A stretch of 64,000 bases of DNA from Streptomyces venezuelae (GTDB taxonomy: Bacteria > Actinomycetota > Actinomycetes > Streptomycetales > Streptomycetaceae), in the NCBI RefSeq assembly GCF_008642295.1, contig NZ_CP029190.1, forward strand, positions 7,237,501 to 7,301,500. The letters are read 5' to 3'. Below the pieces are notes generated by a model. It did no database searches. It was given only the letters and a program-made list of their open reading frames with translations, and was not told the origin of the DNA. A program made the translations under genes and the position numbers. Below are positions 9,717 through 17,662 of the stretch, one piece after another; position 1 is the stretch's first letter; the number at the start of each line of letters is the position of its first letter.

Positions 9717-9949
9717 ATTACCTTCTTGGTGGCCCCGCAATGGGGCGCCCGGCCTCCGGAGTTGGCATGACTTTCTCCCCCTGTCGAACGCATGGCCTGG
9801 GGGGTGGTGTCACCGGCTCCGGAGGCATCGACAGACCGCTGATTAGGGGCATGACCACCGGCCTTTCCGCAGGTCGGGAGGCTCTTCGTAATGTGGATGT
9901 GGCGATCGGTGCCGTGGGGTGGCCGGGCAGGTACGACCGGAGGACGCAC
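9717..9949 (+). ncRNA. Candidate bridge-RNA region of IS110, copy 2
   Basis: This is the same 233-bp left-end sequence as at 8256-8488, but here it lies downstream of the right end of copy 1. In IS110 elements, joining the ends in the circle creates a promoter for the bridge RNA. Copy 2 may therefore be expressed differently from copy 1. I do not see an ideal -10 box at canonical spacing from TTGACG (9688-9693). Confidence 0.45.
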
Positions 9950-11152
9950 GTGATCGACGTCAGCGACATCGGTGTCTTCCTCGGCCTGGACGTTGGCAAG
10001 GGCGAACACCACGCCACCGCCGTCACCCCCGCCGGGAAGAAAGCCTTCGACAAGCGGCTGCCCAACAGCGAACCCAAACTCCGCGAGGTCTTCGGCAAGC
10101 TGCGGGCCAAGCACGGGACCGTGCTCGTGGTGGTCGACCAGCCGGCCTCCATCGGCGCCCTGCCGCTGGCGGTCGCCCGGGACATGGGCTGCCCGGTCGC
10201 CTATCTGCCCGGACTGACGATGCGGCGGATCGCCGATCTCTATCCCGGCGAGGCCAAGACCGACGCCCGCGACGCCTTCGTCATCGCCGATGCGGCCCGC
10301 GTCATGCCGCACACCCTCCGCTCGGTCGACCTCGAAGACGAGACCATCGCCGAGCTGGAGATGATCGTCGGCTTCGACGACGACCTGGCCGGCGAAGCCA
10401 CCCGCATCAGCAACCGGCTCCGCGGCCTGCTCACGCAGATCCACCCGTCTCTGGAACGGGTCCTGGGACCGCGGATCCAGCACCCGGCCGTGCTCAGGCT
10501 CCTCGACCAGTTCGGTTCCCCGGCCCAGATCCGCAAAGCCGGACGCCGCAGGCTCATCACGCTGATACGTCCGAAGGCCCCAAGGATGGCCGAGCGACTG
10601 GTCGAGGACATCTTCACCGCGCTGGACGAGCAGACCGTCGTCGTCCCGGGCACGGACGCGGCCGCACTGATCGTCCCCAGCCTCGCTGGCTCGCTGCAGG
10701 CAGTGCTTGACCAGCGGAAACTTCTCGCCGCCCGGATCGAGGAACTCCTGGAGAGCCACCCTCTTTCCAAGGTTCTGACGTCCATGCCGGGGATCGGCGT
10801 CAGGACCGGAGCACGGATCCTCATCGACGTCGGCGACGGCACTTCGTTCCCGTCCGCCGCCCACCTCGCCGCCTACGCCGGCCTCGCCCCGGCGACCCGC
10901 AGCTCGGGCTCCTCGATCCGCGGCGAACAGCCCTCCCGCCGCGGAAACAAGCAGCTCAAACGAGCCTTCTTCCTGTCCGCGTTCGCGGCTCTGGCCGACC
11001 CGGCATCCCGGGCCTACTACGACAAGAAGATCAACCAAGGCAAGCACCACACCCAAGCCCTCCTCTGCCTCGCGAGACGCCGAGCCGACGTGCTCTTCGC
11101 GATGCTCCGCGACGGCACCTTCTACGAACCCCAACCCGCCCCTACCGGTTGA
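9950..11152 (+). CDS. IS110 family transposase, copy 2
   Basis: The 400-aa product is the same as that of the copy at 8489, with the same GTG start and CCGGAGGA ribosome binding site. Both copies keep GLDVGK, KTDARDA and the C-terminal RSSG segment, so neither shows decay. This implies a recent tandem event. Confidence 0.95.
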   Translation: MIDVSDIGVFLGLDVGKGEHHATAVTPAGKKAFDKRLPNSEPKLREVFGKLRAKHGTVLVVVDQPASIGALPLAVARDMGCPVAYLPGLTMRRIADLYPGEAKTDARDAFVIADAARVMPHTLRSVDLEDETIAELEMIVGFDDDLAGEATRISNRLRGLLTQIHPSLERVLGPRIQHPAVLRLLDQFGSPAQIRKAGRRRLITLIRPKAPRMAERLVEDIFTALDEQTVVVPGTDAAALIVPSLAGSLQAVLDQRKLLAARIEELLESHPLSKVLTSMPGIGVRTGARILIDVGDGTSFPSAAHLAAYAGLAPATRSSGSSIRGEQPSRRGNKQLKRAFFLSAFAALADPASRAYYDKKINQGKHHTQALLCLARRRADVLFAMLRDGTFYEPQPAPTG

Positions 11153-11169
11153 CGAAACCCATAGGGGCA

Positions 11170-11315
11170 CCCCCCCGCAAAGAGCAGGGGAGAAGTCCGT
11201 GCCTCCGACGGAGGCCGAGCGTCAGCAACGAAGCGCGCTGCTGCGCGAGTACGTGGCCGCGTTCGCGAAGGACCAGCTGCAGCGCGGCAAGTGCACGGGG
11301 CTGCAGCTGCCCTAA
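11170..11315 (+). pseudogene. 3' part of the ORF interrupted by the IS110 pair
   Basis: The frame reads RAGEKSVPPTEAERQQRSAL, then LREYVAAFAKDQLQRGKCTG, ending LQLP and a TAA. It is in the same frame as the 5' part at 8127-8254 once 2,922 bp are removed. The joined product would be roughly 85-110 aa and rich in charged helix at its C-terminus. The family is not recognised. Confidence 0.6.
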
Positions 11316-11400
11316 ATCCCGTAAGGCGCGGCCCACGTGCGGGGAAGCCGGCCCGGGGCCATCTCCGGACCATCTCCTGGATGTTGCGATGATCGGCCCC

Positions 11401-12879
11401 ATGACTGTCTCGCTCACTGTCGACCGGATGCACGGCGACCGTTCCTTCGCCGAGATCGGCGACCCCGTCCTGACCACCGCCCACCAGCGGCGCGGCCTGC
11501 TGGCCGTGGCGGGCGCACACGAGTTCGGCGGCACCGCACCCGTCGGTGTCTACGGCACGGGCAACCTGGCCTGCCATGCCCTCGTCCGCTTGCGCCACCC
11601 GGTGCATGCGATGGCGTTCCATCCCACGCTTCCGCTCCTCGTCGTCGGCACCGGACGCTACGACGGCGGCTACTTCTTCGAAGGCGAGCTGCTCCTGCTG
11701 CACCTGGAAACGGGCACGGCCGTATCGCTCATCGAGCACGAGATCGGCCGCCAGGTCCTGGAGCTGGAGTGGCTCGACGGGCAGGCGCTGCGGGTGGTCA
11801 TGGCGCCGCCTGACGACTGGCATGACAATGCCGCCCACGCCGAGGGCCATGTCGCCGTGGTGCGCCGCCCGGACTGGACGGCCGTGCCCGCCGCATCCCT
11901 CGGCGATGACCTGGCCGGCCCGCGGGTGGCGGCGCCGCGTGCCGACCGCAGCGCGGCTGCCCGCCGGATGCTCACGGAGCTGGGCGCGGACTGGGATCCG
12001 CGACGCAATGTCCGTGCGGTCGAGGCACTTTCGGACGGCCGGATCCTGGCCACGCTCGATGGAGTGCAGCTGGAATCCTGGTTGCCCTCGGGGGAGCGAG
12101 AGTGGATGGTTCCGGATGAAGAGGGAGGCCGCGAGATCGTCGTCGCTCCGGACGAGGGGTCCGCGTGGGTCGGGCTCATCCGCCGCCCCAGGATGCGCGA
12201 CGTCGTTCCGCAGTCCGTCGTACGGCTCTCCCTCACTGCCGGGGAACGGCTCGACAGCATTGCGCCGTCGTCGCCCGTCTCGCTCGTGCGGTGTGCGGAC
12301 GGCCGGCCTGCCCTGGCCCCGAGTGGATCCAATGGCACCCGTAGCCGTCTTTCCGTCCGACGTGCAAGCCGTCTCTACTTCTTGTCCACCCGAGGGCGCT
12401 GGGTACGAGCCATGGACCTGGAGGGAATCGCGAGCGCGCAGCCGGTCCAACTCGTCGAGGGCTCCAGTCGGCGGCTGTTTCCGTATTCCTGGGAGCCCGG
12501 CGAGACACATTTCGGCGGTCCCGGCATCGAGACCGCGGACGGCACCCTGGTCCACGCCGGCACCGTGTACCACGGCCATGGGCTCCAGCCCGGCGGGTCG
12601 TTCGTCGTCCGGCGCGAGGTGACCGACGGGCTGCCGCGGTGGGTGTTCCGTACCGACCGTAGAGCCACTGCACTGGACGCCGACGTGTCCACCGTCTACA
12701 TCGGGTACGACGACGGCGAGGTGGTTGCGCTCGACCTGGGAGACGGCTCCGTGCGCTGGCGGCAGCGCCTCATCGTCGGCGCGGTCTCCGCCGTACCGAC
12801 CGCTCTCACCGTCACCGCCACCGGCCGGCTCCTCATCGGCACCGGCGACGGGCGCATTCTCGAATGCTCGGCCGCGTAA
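11401..12879 (+). CDS. Beta-propeller (WD40/PQQ-like) protein of unknown function
   Basis: About 492 aa, with no signal peptide or membrane segment. Propeller character shows as repeated strands: HAMAFHPTLPLLVVGTGRYD near residue 65, LEWLDGQALRVVMA, and near the C-terminus VSTVYIGYDDGEVVALDLGD and LLIGTGDGRILECSA, which are PQQ/WD-like blades. A central section holds repeated DGR-type turns. Such proteins are often scaffolds. The start at 11401 is uncertain: ATG 11389 is also in frame and neither has a strong ribosome binding site. Confidence 0.7.
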   Translation: MTVSLTVDRMHGDRSFAEIGDPVLTTAHQRRGLLAVAGAHEFGGTAPVGVYGTGNLACHALVRLRHPVHAMAFHPTLPLLVVGTGRYDGGYFFEGELLLLHLETGTAVSLIEHEIGRQVLELEWLDGQALRVVMAPPDDWHDNAAHAEGHVAVVRRPDWTAVPAASLGDDLAGPRVAAPRADRSAAARRMLTELGADWDPRRNVRAVEALSDGRILATLDGVQLESWLPSGEREWMVPDEEGGREIVVAPDEGSAWVGLIRRPRMRDVVPQSVVRLSLTAGERLDSIAPSSPVSLVRCADGRPALAPSGSNGTRSRLSVRRASRLYFLSTRGRWVRAMDLEGIASAQPVQLVEGSSRRLFPYSWEPGETHFGGPGIETADGTLVHAGTVYHGHGLQPGGSFVVRREVTDGLPRWVFRTDRRATALDADVSTVYIGYDDGEVVALDLGDGSVRWRQRLIVGAVSAVPTALTVTATGRLLIGTGDGRILECSAA

Positions 12880-12917
12880 CCCCGCCGTCACCGCCGCGCG
12901 GTGATCCGCGTCTGCGG

Positions 12918-12964
12918 CCCACAGGCCCACAGGCCCGGAGCCCCACAGGCCCACAGGCCCACAG
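12918..12964 (+). repeat. Interrupted tandem repeat of CCCACAGG
   Basis: Five copies of the 8-mer CCCACAGG (the last truncated) occur in 47 bp, broken by a CCGGAGC insert after the second copy. They lie in the 129-bp gap upstream of the gene at 13009. No obvious promoter function. Confidence 0.8.
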
Positions 12965-13008
12965 ATATCCGGTTGGGCGCCAGGCCGAGGAATGACAAAG
13001 TGAGGCGC

Positions 13009-14388
13009 ATGTGGTCGCCCGCCGTCGGAGAAGTCCTCCGTGAACTGCATGCCTCGCTCTCACTGCGCAAGCGTCCGGAGGACATCGCCCGGCTCATCCA
13101 GGATCTGCACGCCGCACAGGGCGCCGAACCCGACGAGGTCACCGAGACGGCACTCGCCAAGGCGGCCGAAAACTCGCTGCTCAACCTTTGGTACGGATAC
13201 ACCTCCATGCGCGAGGATTTCGCCCGCCCGGTCGGCGCACAGCGCCAGCTCGCCCGTATGACAAGTCTGTTCACCGATGTACCGGAGCTTCCCCTTCCGG
13301 ACGGTGCCGGAGACGATCCGGCCCGGATCGAGGCAGCGATCCGGCGGGCAGGTGCCTCCATAGGCCGGGCCTACGGCCAGAACGACTTCGGCATGGACCG
13401 TCTCGACCGGGCCGAGCGAACCGCTGCCGGCCTCGGCGAGATCTCCAAGCGCCAGTACAACAAGCGCTTCCGGCTCCTGCGCCGCATGGAGGCCAAGCTG
13501 GCGCGGCTGATCCACGAGCAACGCCGCCGTGAGGTGACGATGACGGGCAAGGGGGCACTCGCCCACGTCCTGCCGTACGGCCTCTTCGCCGCGGACCCGG
13601 ACACGGCGGCCTTCATCGCGTACATCACGGCGCGGGGCTACACGCGCAGCATCTTCACCAACGGCCGCCAGAGCCAGGCCTATGACGAGGTCGCCGAGGC
13701 GCTGTTCCAGCGGCTGCGCGCGCAGCCCGAGCGGACCTGCTGGCCTGCAGTCGCACATGTGCATCCCACGCCGGAGGTGCTGGCCGAGGTCTCCGACGAG
13801 GACCTCACCCACCTGCTGGTCCGGTGGAACGGCTTCCTGCGCCAGGTCGCGGACCAACTGGAGGCCGCCTGGAACCGGCACCCGCTGGAGCGCAAAACGA
13901 TGATCGTGCGCCGCGGCAACGACTCGTCTACCTGGAACCAGGCCGCGCAGGCGTGGAACACGGCCCGGGCCCACTGGTTCGCGATCCTCTTCGAACTGGG
14001 CCAGGAGGAGATCCTGGACCGGTTCTGCCCGGGCAAGGTTCCCCGGCTGATGGCTGCCGACGTGGCGTACTGGCACCGGATGAGCGGCGGCGGGCTGCAC
14101 CCTGACACCTATATCGCGGCGGATCTGCCGTTGCCCTGGAAAGTGCTACGGGGGGAGGAGGAATGCCCGCGTTCGCTGGTCGAGGCGGTCTGCGCCCGGC
14201 ATCGCAGGGATCCCGTCGCCGGCGCCTGGACCGCCCCCAGGCCGACGGCCGAGGCCGTCGCCTCCCGCCGGACGCCCGAACTCGTACACGGTGTTGCCGT
14301 TGCAGACCCTCTGATGGCCAGTGCCCTCCGATCGGCCGGGGTGTTCTCCGGCAAGGGCAAGCGGGCGGCGGCGCTGGAATGGCTCTGA
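13009..14388 (+). CDS. Conserved hypothetical protein, unrecognised
   Basis: This 459-aa soluble protein starts MWSPAVGEVLREL, and ATG 13009 follows GTGAGG. I do not recognise the family. Visible features are a largely alpha-helical N-terminal half with a basic helical stretch (ISKRQYNKRFRLLRRMEAKL, near residues 145-165), a middle segment GYTRSIFTNGRQSQAYDEVA, and a Trp-rich stretch (STWNQAAQAWNTARAHWFAI) near residue 310. The basic helical region could bind nucleic acid, but this is a guess. It is followed by a hairpin and the tRNA-like gene. Confidence 0.7.
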   Translation: MWSPAVGEVLRELHASLSLRKRPEDIARLIQDLHAAQGAEPDEVTETALAKAAENSLLNLWYGYTSMREDFARPVGAQRQLARMTSLFTDVPELPLPDGAGDDPARIEAAIRRAGASIGRAYGQNDFGMDRLDRAERTAAGLGEISKRQYNKRFRLLRRMEAKLARLIHEQRRREVTMTGKGALAHVLPYGLFAADPDTAAFIAYITARGYTRSIFTNGRQSQAYDEVAEALFQRLRAQPERTCWPAVAHVHPTPEVLAEVSDEDLTHLLVRWNGFLRQVADQLEAAWNRHPLERKTMIVRRGNDSSTWNQAAQAWNTARAHWFAILFELGQEEILDRFCPGKVPRLMAADVAYWHRMSGGGLHPDTYIAADLPLPWKVLRGEEECPRSLVEAVCARHRRDPVAGAWTAPRPTAEAVASRRTPELVHGVAVADPLMASALRSAGVFSGKGKRAAALEWL

Positions 14389-14426
14389 CCGCCGACCGCC
14401 TGCCCACTCGACCGCCCGGCTGCCTG

Positions 14427-14442
14427 CCCCAAGCCCTTGGGG
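14427..14442 (+). terminator. Short hairpin after the gene ending at 14388
   Basis: CCCCAAG (14427-14433) pairs with CTTGGGG (14436-14442) around a 2-nt loop. There is no U-tract, as is common in Streptomyces, so terminator function is tentative. Confidence 0.3.
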
Positions 14443-14487
14443 AAATCGGTTGCCCGGAACGGCAGCCCCAGCCATGATCGACGGCGT

Positions 14488-14566
14488 GGCGACGAGGAAG
14501 CTCTGCGGAGGAGCGCCCGGCTCTGACCCCGGGTGGACGTAGGTTCGAATCCTGCCCTCGTCGCCA
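14488..14566 (+). tRNA. tRNA-like gene with an atypical 10-bp acceptor stem
   Basis: A full cloverleaf can be drawn. The acceptor GGCGACGAGG pairs over 10 perfect base pairs with CCTCGTCGCC. The D-arm is GCTC-loop-GAGC, and the anticodon stem CCCGG/CCGGG closes an 8-nt loop CTCTGACC. A 5-nt variable region and a canonical T-arm GTAGG-TTCGAAT-CCTGC follow, then discriminator A. CCA is not encoded. Ordinary tRNAs have a 7-bp acceptor and a 7-nt anticodon loop, so this may be a degenerate tRNA, an integrated fragment or a non-canonical tRNA. If CTG is the anticodon it would read CAG (Gln), but the identity is not assigned. Confidence 0.45.
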
Positions 14567-14795
14567 CCGGATCATCTGGCGGGGCTCAGGGCATCCCGAA
14601 CGACCTCCCCGAGTTCCTCGACCTTCTGCGACGCTCGGTCCACCGTTTCCATGAGACGGGGCAGCCTGGCTTCGTGTAGGCCGCCGCGGGGGGTGTCACA
14701 ACTCCACGATTCACCCCGGCGGAACCCGCGAGCCCCCGGGTCCAGCGGCGTCCCTCGGTCGTACCGTCGGACTCCACTACCGGGGAGGACTTCTG

Positions 14796-15359
14796 ATGCG
14801 CAGAGTGACCTATTCGATGAACGTCTCACTCGACGGCTACATCGTCGGGCCGGACGGCCGCTTCGACTGGTCCGGGCCCGACGAGGAGGTCTTTCGTTTC
14901 TGGATCGAGGAGATCCGAGGGGTCGGCGTCCATCTGCTGGGACGACGGCTGTACGAGACGATGCTGTACTGGGAGACCGCCGACCAGGAGCCATCGTTCG
15001 ACGACTCCATGCGCGAGTGGGCCTCGCTTTGGAATCCACTGCCCAAGGTGGTCTTCTCCACCACGCTGTCGGCGGTGCAGGGCCATGCCCGCCTGGCCTC
15101 CGGCGGCCTGGCGGAGGAGATCGAGCGGTTGCGGGCCGAGCCGGGGGAGGGCGAGATCGCGATCGGCGGCGCGACTCTCGCTGCCGAGGCAGCCGAGCTG
15201 GGTCTGATCGACGAATACCGGGCGATCGTCTACCCGGTGCTGGTCGGCGGCGGCATTCCGTTCTTTCCCCGGCACGAGCGCCACGTGGATCTCGAACTCG
15301 TAGAGACCCGCACCTTCAGCTCGAAAGTCGTCTACTTCCACTACCGCGTGGCACGCTGA
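14796..15359 (+). CDS. Dihydrofolate reductase-like (RibD C-terminal fold) protein
   Basis: This 187-aa protein begins MRRVTYSMNVSLDGYIVGPD, the classic start of the DHFR/RibD-like family. It contains HLLGRRLYETMLYW and the NADPH-binding loop GEIAIGGATLAAEA. Members are small cytosolic NADPH-dependent reductases of unknown substrate. ATG 14796 follows GGGGAGGA. It appears monocistronic, just before a tiny membrane-protein gene. Confidence 0.9.
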   Translation: MRRVTYSMNVSLDGYIVGPDGRFDWSGPDEEVFRFWIEEIRGVGVHLLGRRLYETMLYWETADQEPSFDDSMREWASLWNPLPKVVFSTTLSAVQGHARLASGGLAEEIERLRAEPGEGEIAIGGATLAAEAAELGLIDEYRAIVYPVLVGGGIPFFPRHERHVDLELVETRTFSSKVVYFHYRVAR

Positions 15360-15397
15360 TCACGCCCGAGTACGCTCCCCTCTCAAGAGGGGGTGTC

Positions 15398-15592
15398 ATG
15401 GAATCACTCGGAACCCTGTTCGTGGTCGCGGCCTTGGGTGTTCTGCTGGTCGGCCTGCTGGGCGGGGTGATCGCGGCTGTGGCTGTGACACGTTGGCGAC
15501 GCCGGGCAATCAGGGCTCTGGAGATCGCCGAGAAGGAGCAAGGCCGGCTTGCCCTCGAGTGCTCGCCACGGCCCCCGGCGGGCGCACCATGA
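15398..15592 (+). CDS. Small single-pass membrane protein
   Basis: This 64-aa protein starts MESLGTLFVVAALGVLL, with one hydrophobic helix (residues 5-31) followed by a basic stop-transfer stretch (RWRRRAIRA) and a helical tail. Start ATG 15398 follows AAGAGGGGG. Its 3' 83 bp overlap, in antisense, the end of the acetyltransferase gene at 15510. Function unknown. Confidence 0.6.
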   Translation: MESLGTLFVVAALGVLLVGLLGGVIAAVAVTRWRRRAIRALEIAEKEQGRLALECSPRPPAGAP

Positions 15593-16040
15593 AGACGTCG
15601 ATCGGGTCCTGGGCTTCCACGACGAATCCGTGGCGCTCGTAGAGCCGACGAGCAGCACTGCCCTGCAAGACGTTCAGACCCACGGTCAAGCCCTGTGCGT
15701 CGGTCCGCCCCAGCACCGTGCGCAGGACAGCGGATCCGAGCCCGCGGCCCTGATGGTGCGGGGCAAGGTAAAAGTGCTCGAGCCACTGCCTGCCTTCGGC
15801 GGGCCGGACCGTGACACATCCCGCGAGATCGCGGCCGATCATGATGATCGACGTATGCAGCGTGGAGAAGGAATCCCGCAGCCGCTGCCGCACCCGGTGC
15901 TCGTCGTAGCGCCCAAGGCGTTCCAAATCCGCGCGCATGACCGTGGCCCGCAACTCCGCGATCATTTCGATGTCCGCTGCCACCGCAGAACGCAGCACCC
16001 AGCCCGGGCACGCCCCATCCCCCAGCACCCCAGCATCCAT
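15510..16040 (-). CDS. GNAT family N-acetyltransferase
   Basis: This 176-aa protein has the acetyl-CoA pyrophosphate loop HHQGRGLGSAVLRTV after the beta-4 strand LEHFYLAP, and the C-terminal AARRLYERHGFVVEA of GNAT proteins. The catalytic target (amine on a small molecule or protein) is unknown. The last 28 residues, overlapping the small membrane-protein gene, are Pro/Arg-rich and not part of the fold. A shorter start at the GTG before LRSAVAAD is possible. Confidence 0.88.
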   Translation of the reverse strand: MDAGVLGDGACPGWVLRSAVAADIEMIAELRATVMRADLERLGRYDEHRVRQRLRDSFSTLHTSIIMIGRDLAGCVTVRPAEGRQWLEHFYLAPHHQGRGLGSAVLRTVLGRTDAQGLTVGLNVLQGSAARRLYERHGFVVEAQDPIDVFMVRPPGAVASTRGQAGLAPSRRSPEP

Positions 16041-16059
16041 GGCCGGAGTATCTCAGGAC

Positions 16060-16944
16060 CTAGATCACAGGCGGCCGGCCGAGCCGGGTCAGTCGCCATA
16101 CCGTCCGCCAGCGCATCGGGCGCCGAGGGCCGCAGGATGTACGTACGCCTTCCGCGAACCCGGCGAACCAGGCGCGCAGTCCGGTCAGGGAGCGGGTACG
16201 GGCGAGGGTCAGGGCGGTCCACACGCCTAGGTAGACGGGGACGAGGGGAGCGGGGAGGTGTTGCTTGGCCAGCCAGACGCGGTTGCGGGCGGTCATCCGG
16301 AAGTAGACCGCGTGCCGGGCAGGGGAGGTCTTCGGGTGCTGGAGGACGAGCCGGGGCTCGTAGAGGACGTCCCAGCCGTGGTCGATGGCCCGCCAGGCCA
16401 GGTCGGTCTCCTCGTGGGTGAAGAAGAACGGGTCCGGCCAGCCCCCGGTCTGCTCCAGCATCGGCATCGACAGCGCGTGCCCGCCGCCCAGGAACGTCGT
16501 CACCAGGCCCCGCCGCATCGGGTCCTTGGCCCGCAGTCGGGGCACGTGGCGGCGCTGCGTGGCGCCGGTCTCGTCCGCGATCCGGAAGGAGACGATGCCC
16601 AGGCGGGGATCCGCCGCGTACAGGTCCGCGATACGACGGAACACGTCCGTGTCGAGGAGCAGGCCGTCGTCGTCCAGGTCGACCAGGACGTCCACGTCCC
16701 CGAAGTCCCGCAGCCGCTGCCAGGCGACGTTCCGGCCGCCGGACACCCCCAGGTTCTCCGGCAGCTCCACCCCGGTTACGCCGTCCGGGAGTCCCGGCAG
16801 CGCCGCCCCGTTGCCCACGACCACGATCCGGGTCGCGGGCTCGTCCTGCTTGGCCACGGACTCCAGCAGGGCCAGCAGTTCGGGCGTCCGGTCGCCCATG
16901 GTCAGCACGGCGACACCCACACGCGGTCGGGTCACGACCACCAT
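16060..16944 (-). CDS. Family 2 glycosyltransferase
   Basis: This 294-aa protein starts MVVVTRPRVGVAVLTMGDR. It is GT-A type: the nucleotide-sugar site is in VLVDLDDDGLL (DxD), and the acceptor-side acidic motif is FFFTHEETDLAWRA. There is no membrane segment, although the C-terminus is basic and amphipathic. The donor and acceptor are unknown; such enzymes often build cell-surface glycans. Start 16944 follows GGGAAGTGG. Upstream in-frame sequence to 17130 overlaps the next gene and is ignored. Confidence 0.88.
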   Translation of the reverse strand: MVVVTRPRVGVAVLTMGDRTPELLALLESVAKQDEPATRIVVVGNGAALPGLPDGVTGVELPENLGVSGGRNVAWQRLRDFGDVDVLVDLDDDGLLLDTDVFRRIADLYAADPRLGIVSFRIADETGATQRRHVPRLRAKDPMRRGLVTTFLGGGHALSMPMLEQTGGWPDPFFFTHEETDLAWRAIDHGWDVLYEPRLVLQHPKTSPARHAVYFRMTARNRVWLAKQHLPAPLVPVYLGVWTALTLARTRSLTGLRAWFAGFAEGVRTSCGPRRPMRWRTVWRLTRLGRPPVI

Positions 16945-17083
16945 CACCACCACTTCCCGTTCGGCTCCAGGTGAACGGAGAGCGTACCTCCGCTGAACCC
17001 TGGTCTCCGACCATGAGAAGGGAAGGGTGCAGGGCGGCCGACCGCTCTGCCGGTCTGCCGCTCCGCCGGTGGGGGGAGCCGCC

Positions 17084-17569
17084 TCAGCCGGCCCAGCCCG
17101 GTGACCCGGGCCGCAGCACCATGTACCCACCCAGCGCGTCGAACCCGAGCGCGCTGTACAGGGCGATCCCGTCCGGGGTCGCCCGCAGCTCGATGCTGCC
17201 GCAGCCGCGCCCGCGCAGCGCCGCCACCAGGGCGGCGGTCACCGCGCGCCCGTGGCCCCGGCGGCGGTGCCCGCGGTCGGTCACCACGGTGTGGACGCGT
17301 GCCCACAGCCCGTCCGGGTAGGTCGGGCCCCCGTAAGCCTGGTAGGCGACACCGATCGCGCAGGCGGCCAGGCCGCTGCCGTCGGGCGCCGGGGTGACGA
17401 AGGCGAAAAGGTCGGGGTCGCTGCCGAGCCTGCGCCGCATGTCGTCGCGGAATGCCGTACGCCACGTGGTCCCGTGCGGTTCACCGTTCAGGATGGCCAC
17501 GCGCAGGCGCAGCAGCTCGTCGGCATCATCGGGGACCGCGGCACGGGCACAGGGACGGGCAGCGGGCAT
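17084..17569 (-). CDS. GNAT family N-acetyltransferase
   Basis: This 161-aa protein (start MPAARPCARAAVPDDADELL) has the acetyl-CoA motif HTVVTDRGHRRRGHGRAVTA and the C-terminal IALYSALGFDALGGY. It is similar in size to, but divergent from, the GNAT at 15510. ATG 17569 follows GGAGA. The glycosyltransferase gene lies downstream on the same strand, 139 bp away. Confidence 0.88.
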   Translation of the reverse strand: MPAARPCARAAVPDDADELLRLRVAILNGEPHGTTWRTAFRDDMRRRLGSDPDLFAFVTPAPDGSGLAACAIGVAYQAYGGPTYPDGLWARVHTVVTDRGHRRRGHGRAVTAALVAALRGRGCGSIELRATPDGIALYSALGFDALGGYMVLRPGSPGWAG

Positions 17570-17662
17570 GTGGTCTCCGTTCGTGGGCCGGACCGGAGTG
17601 CCGAACACCGATCCGCCATGCCATCATCGCACCAAGTCCGGTGCGTTCACGGGGGGTTGACG

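Larger units (their letters stand above)
9709..11169 (+). mobile_element. IS110 family insertion sequence, copy 2 of a tandem pair
   Basis: This second 1,461-bp element is directly abutted to copy 1 in the same orientation. The fusion places the right end of copy 1 beside the left end of copy 2, the same junction found in the circular transposition intermediate. The rest of the interrupted ORF resumes at 11170-11176. Confidence 0.9.

Noticed and set aside
9688..9730. Sigma-70-like promoter at the IS110 tandem junction
   Set aside because: TTGACG is present at 9688-9693 but no -10-like box lies at 16-19 bp, so no promoter is claimed from the sequence alone.
7637..11170. Very long minus-strand open frame of more than 1,100 codons across the IS110 pair
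   Set aside because: It is the antisense shadow of the two transposase genes, shows no protein family character and repeats itself exactly at the tandem unit.
14109..14567. Minus-strand open frame starting MATRAGFEPTS over the tRNA-like gene
   Set aside because: The string is the typical false ORF produced by antisense reading of tRNA T-arm sequences and overlaps the gene at 13009.
14572..14777. Minus-strand stretch ending LMETVDRASQKVEELGEVVR and a short tail
   Set aside because: It has the look of a short coiled helix but no start codon with a ribosome binding site and no context. Left out as too weak.
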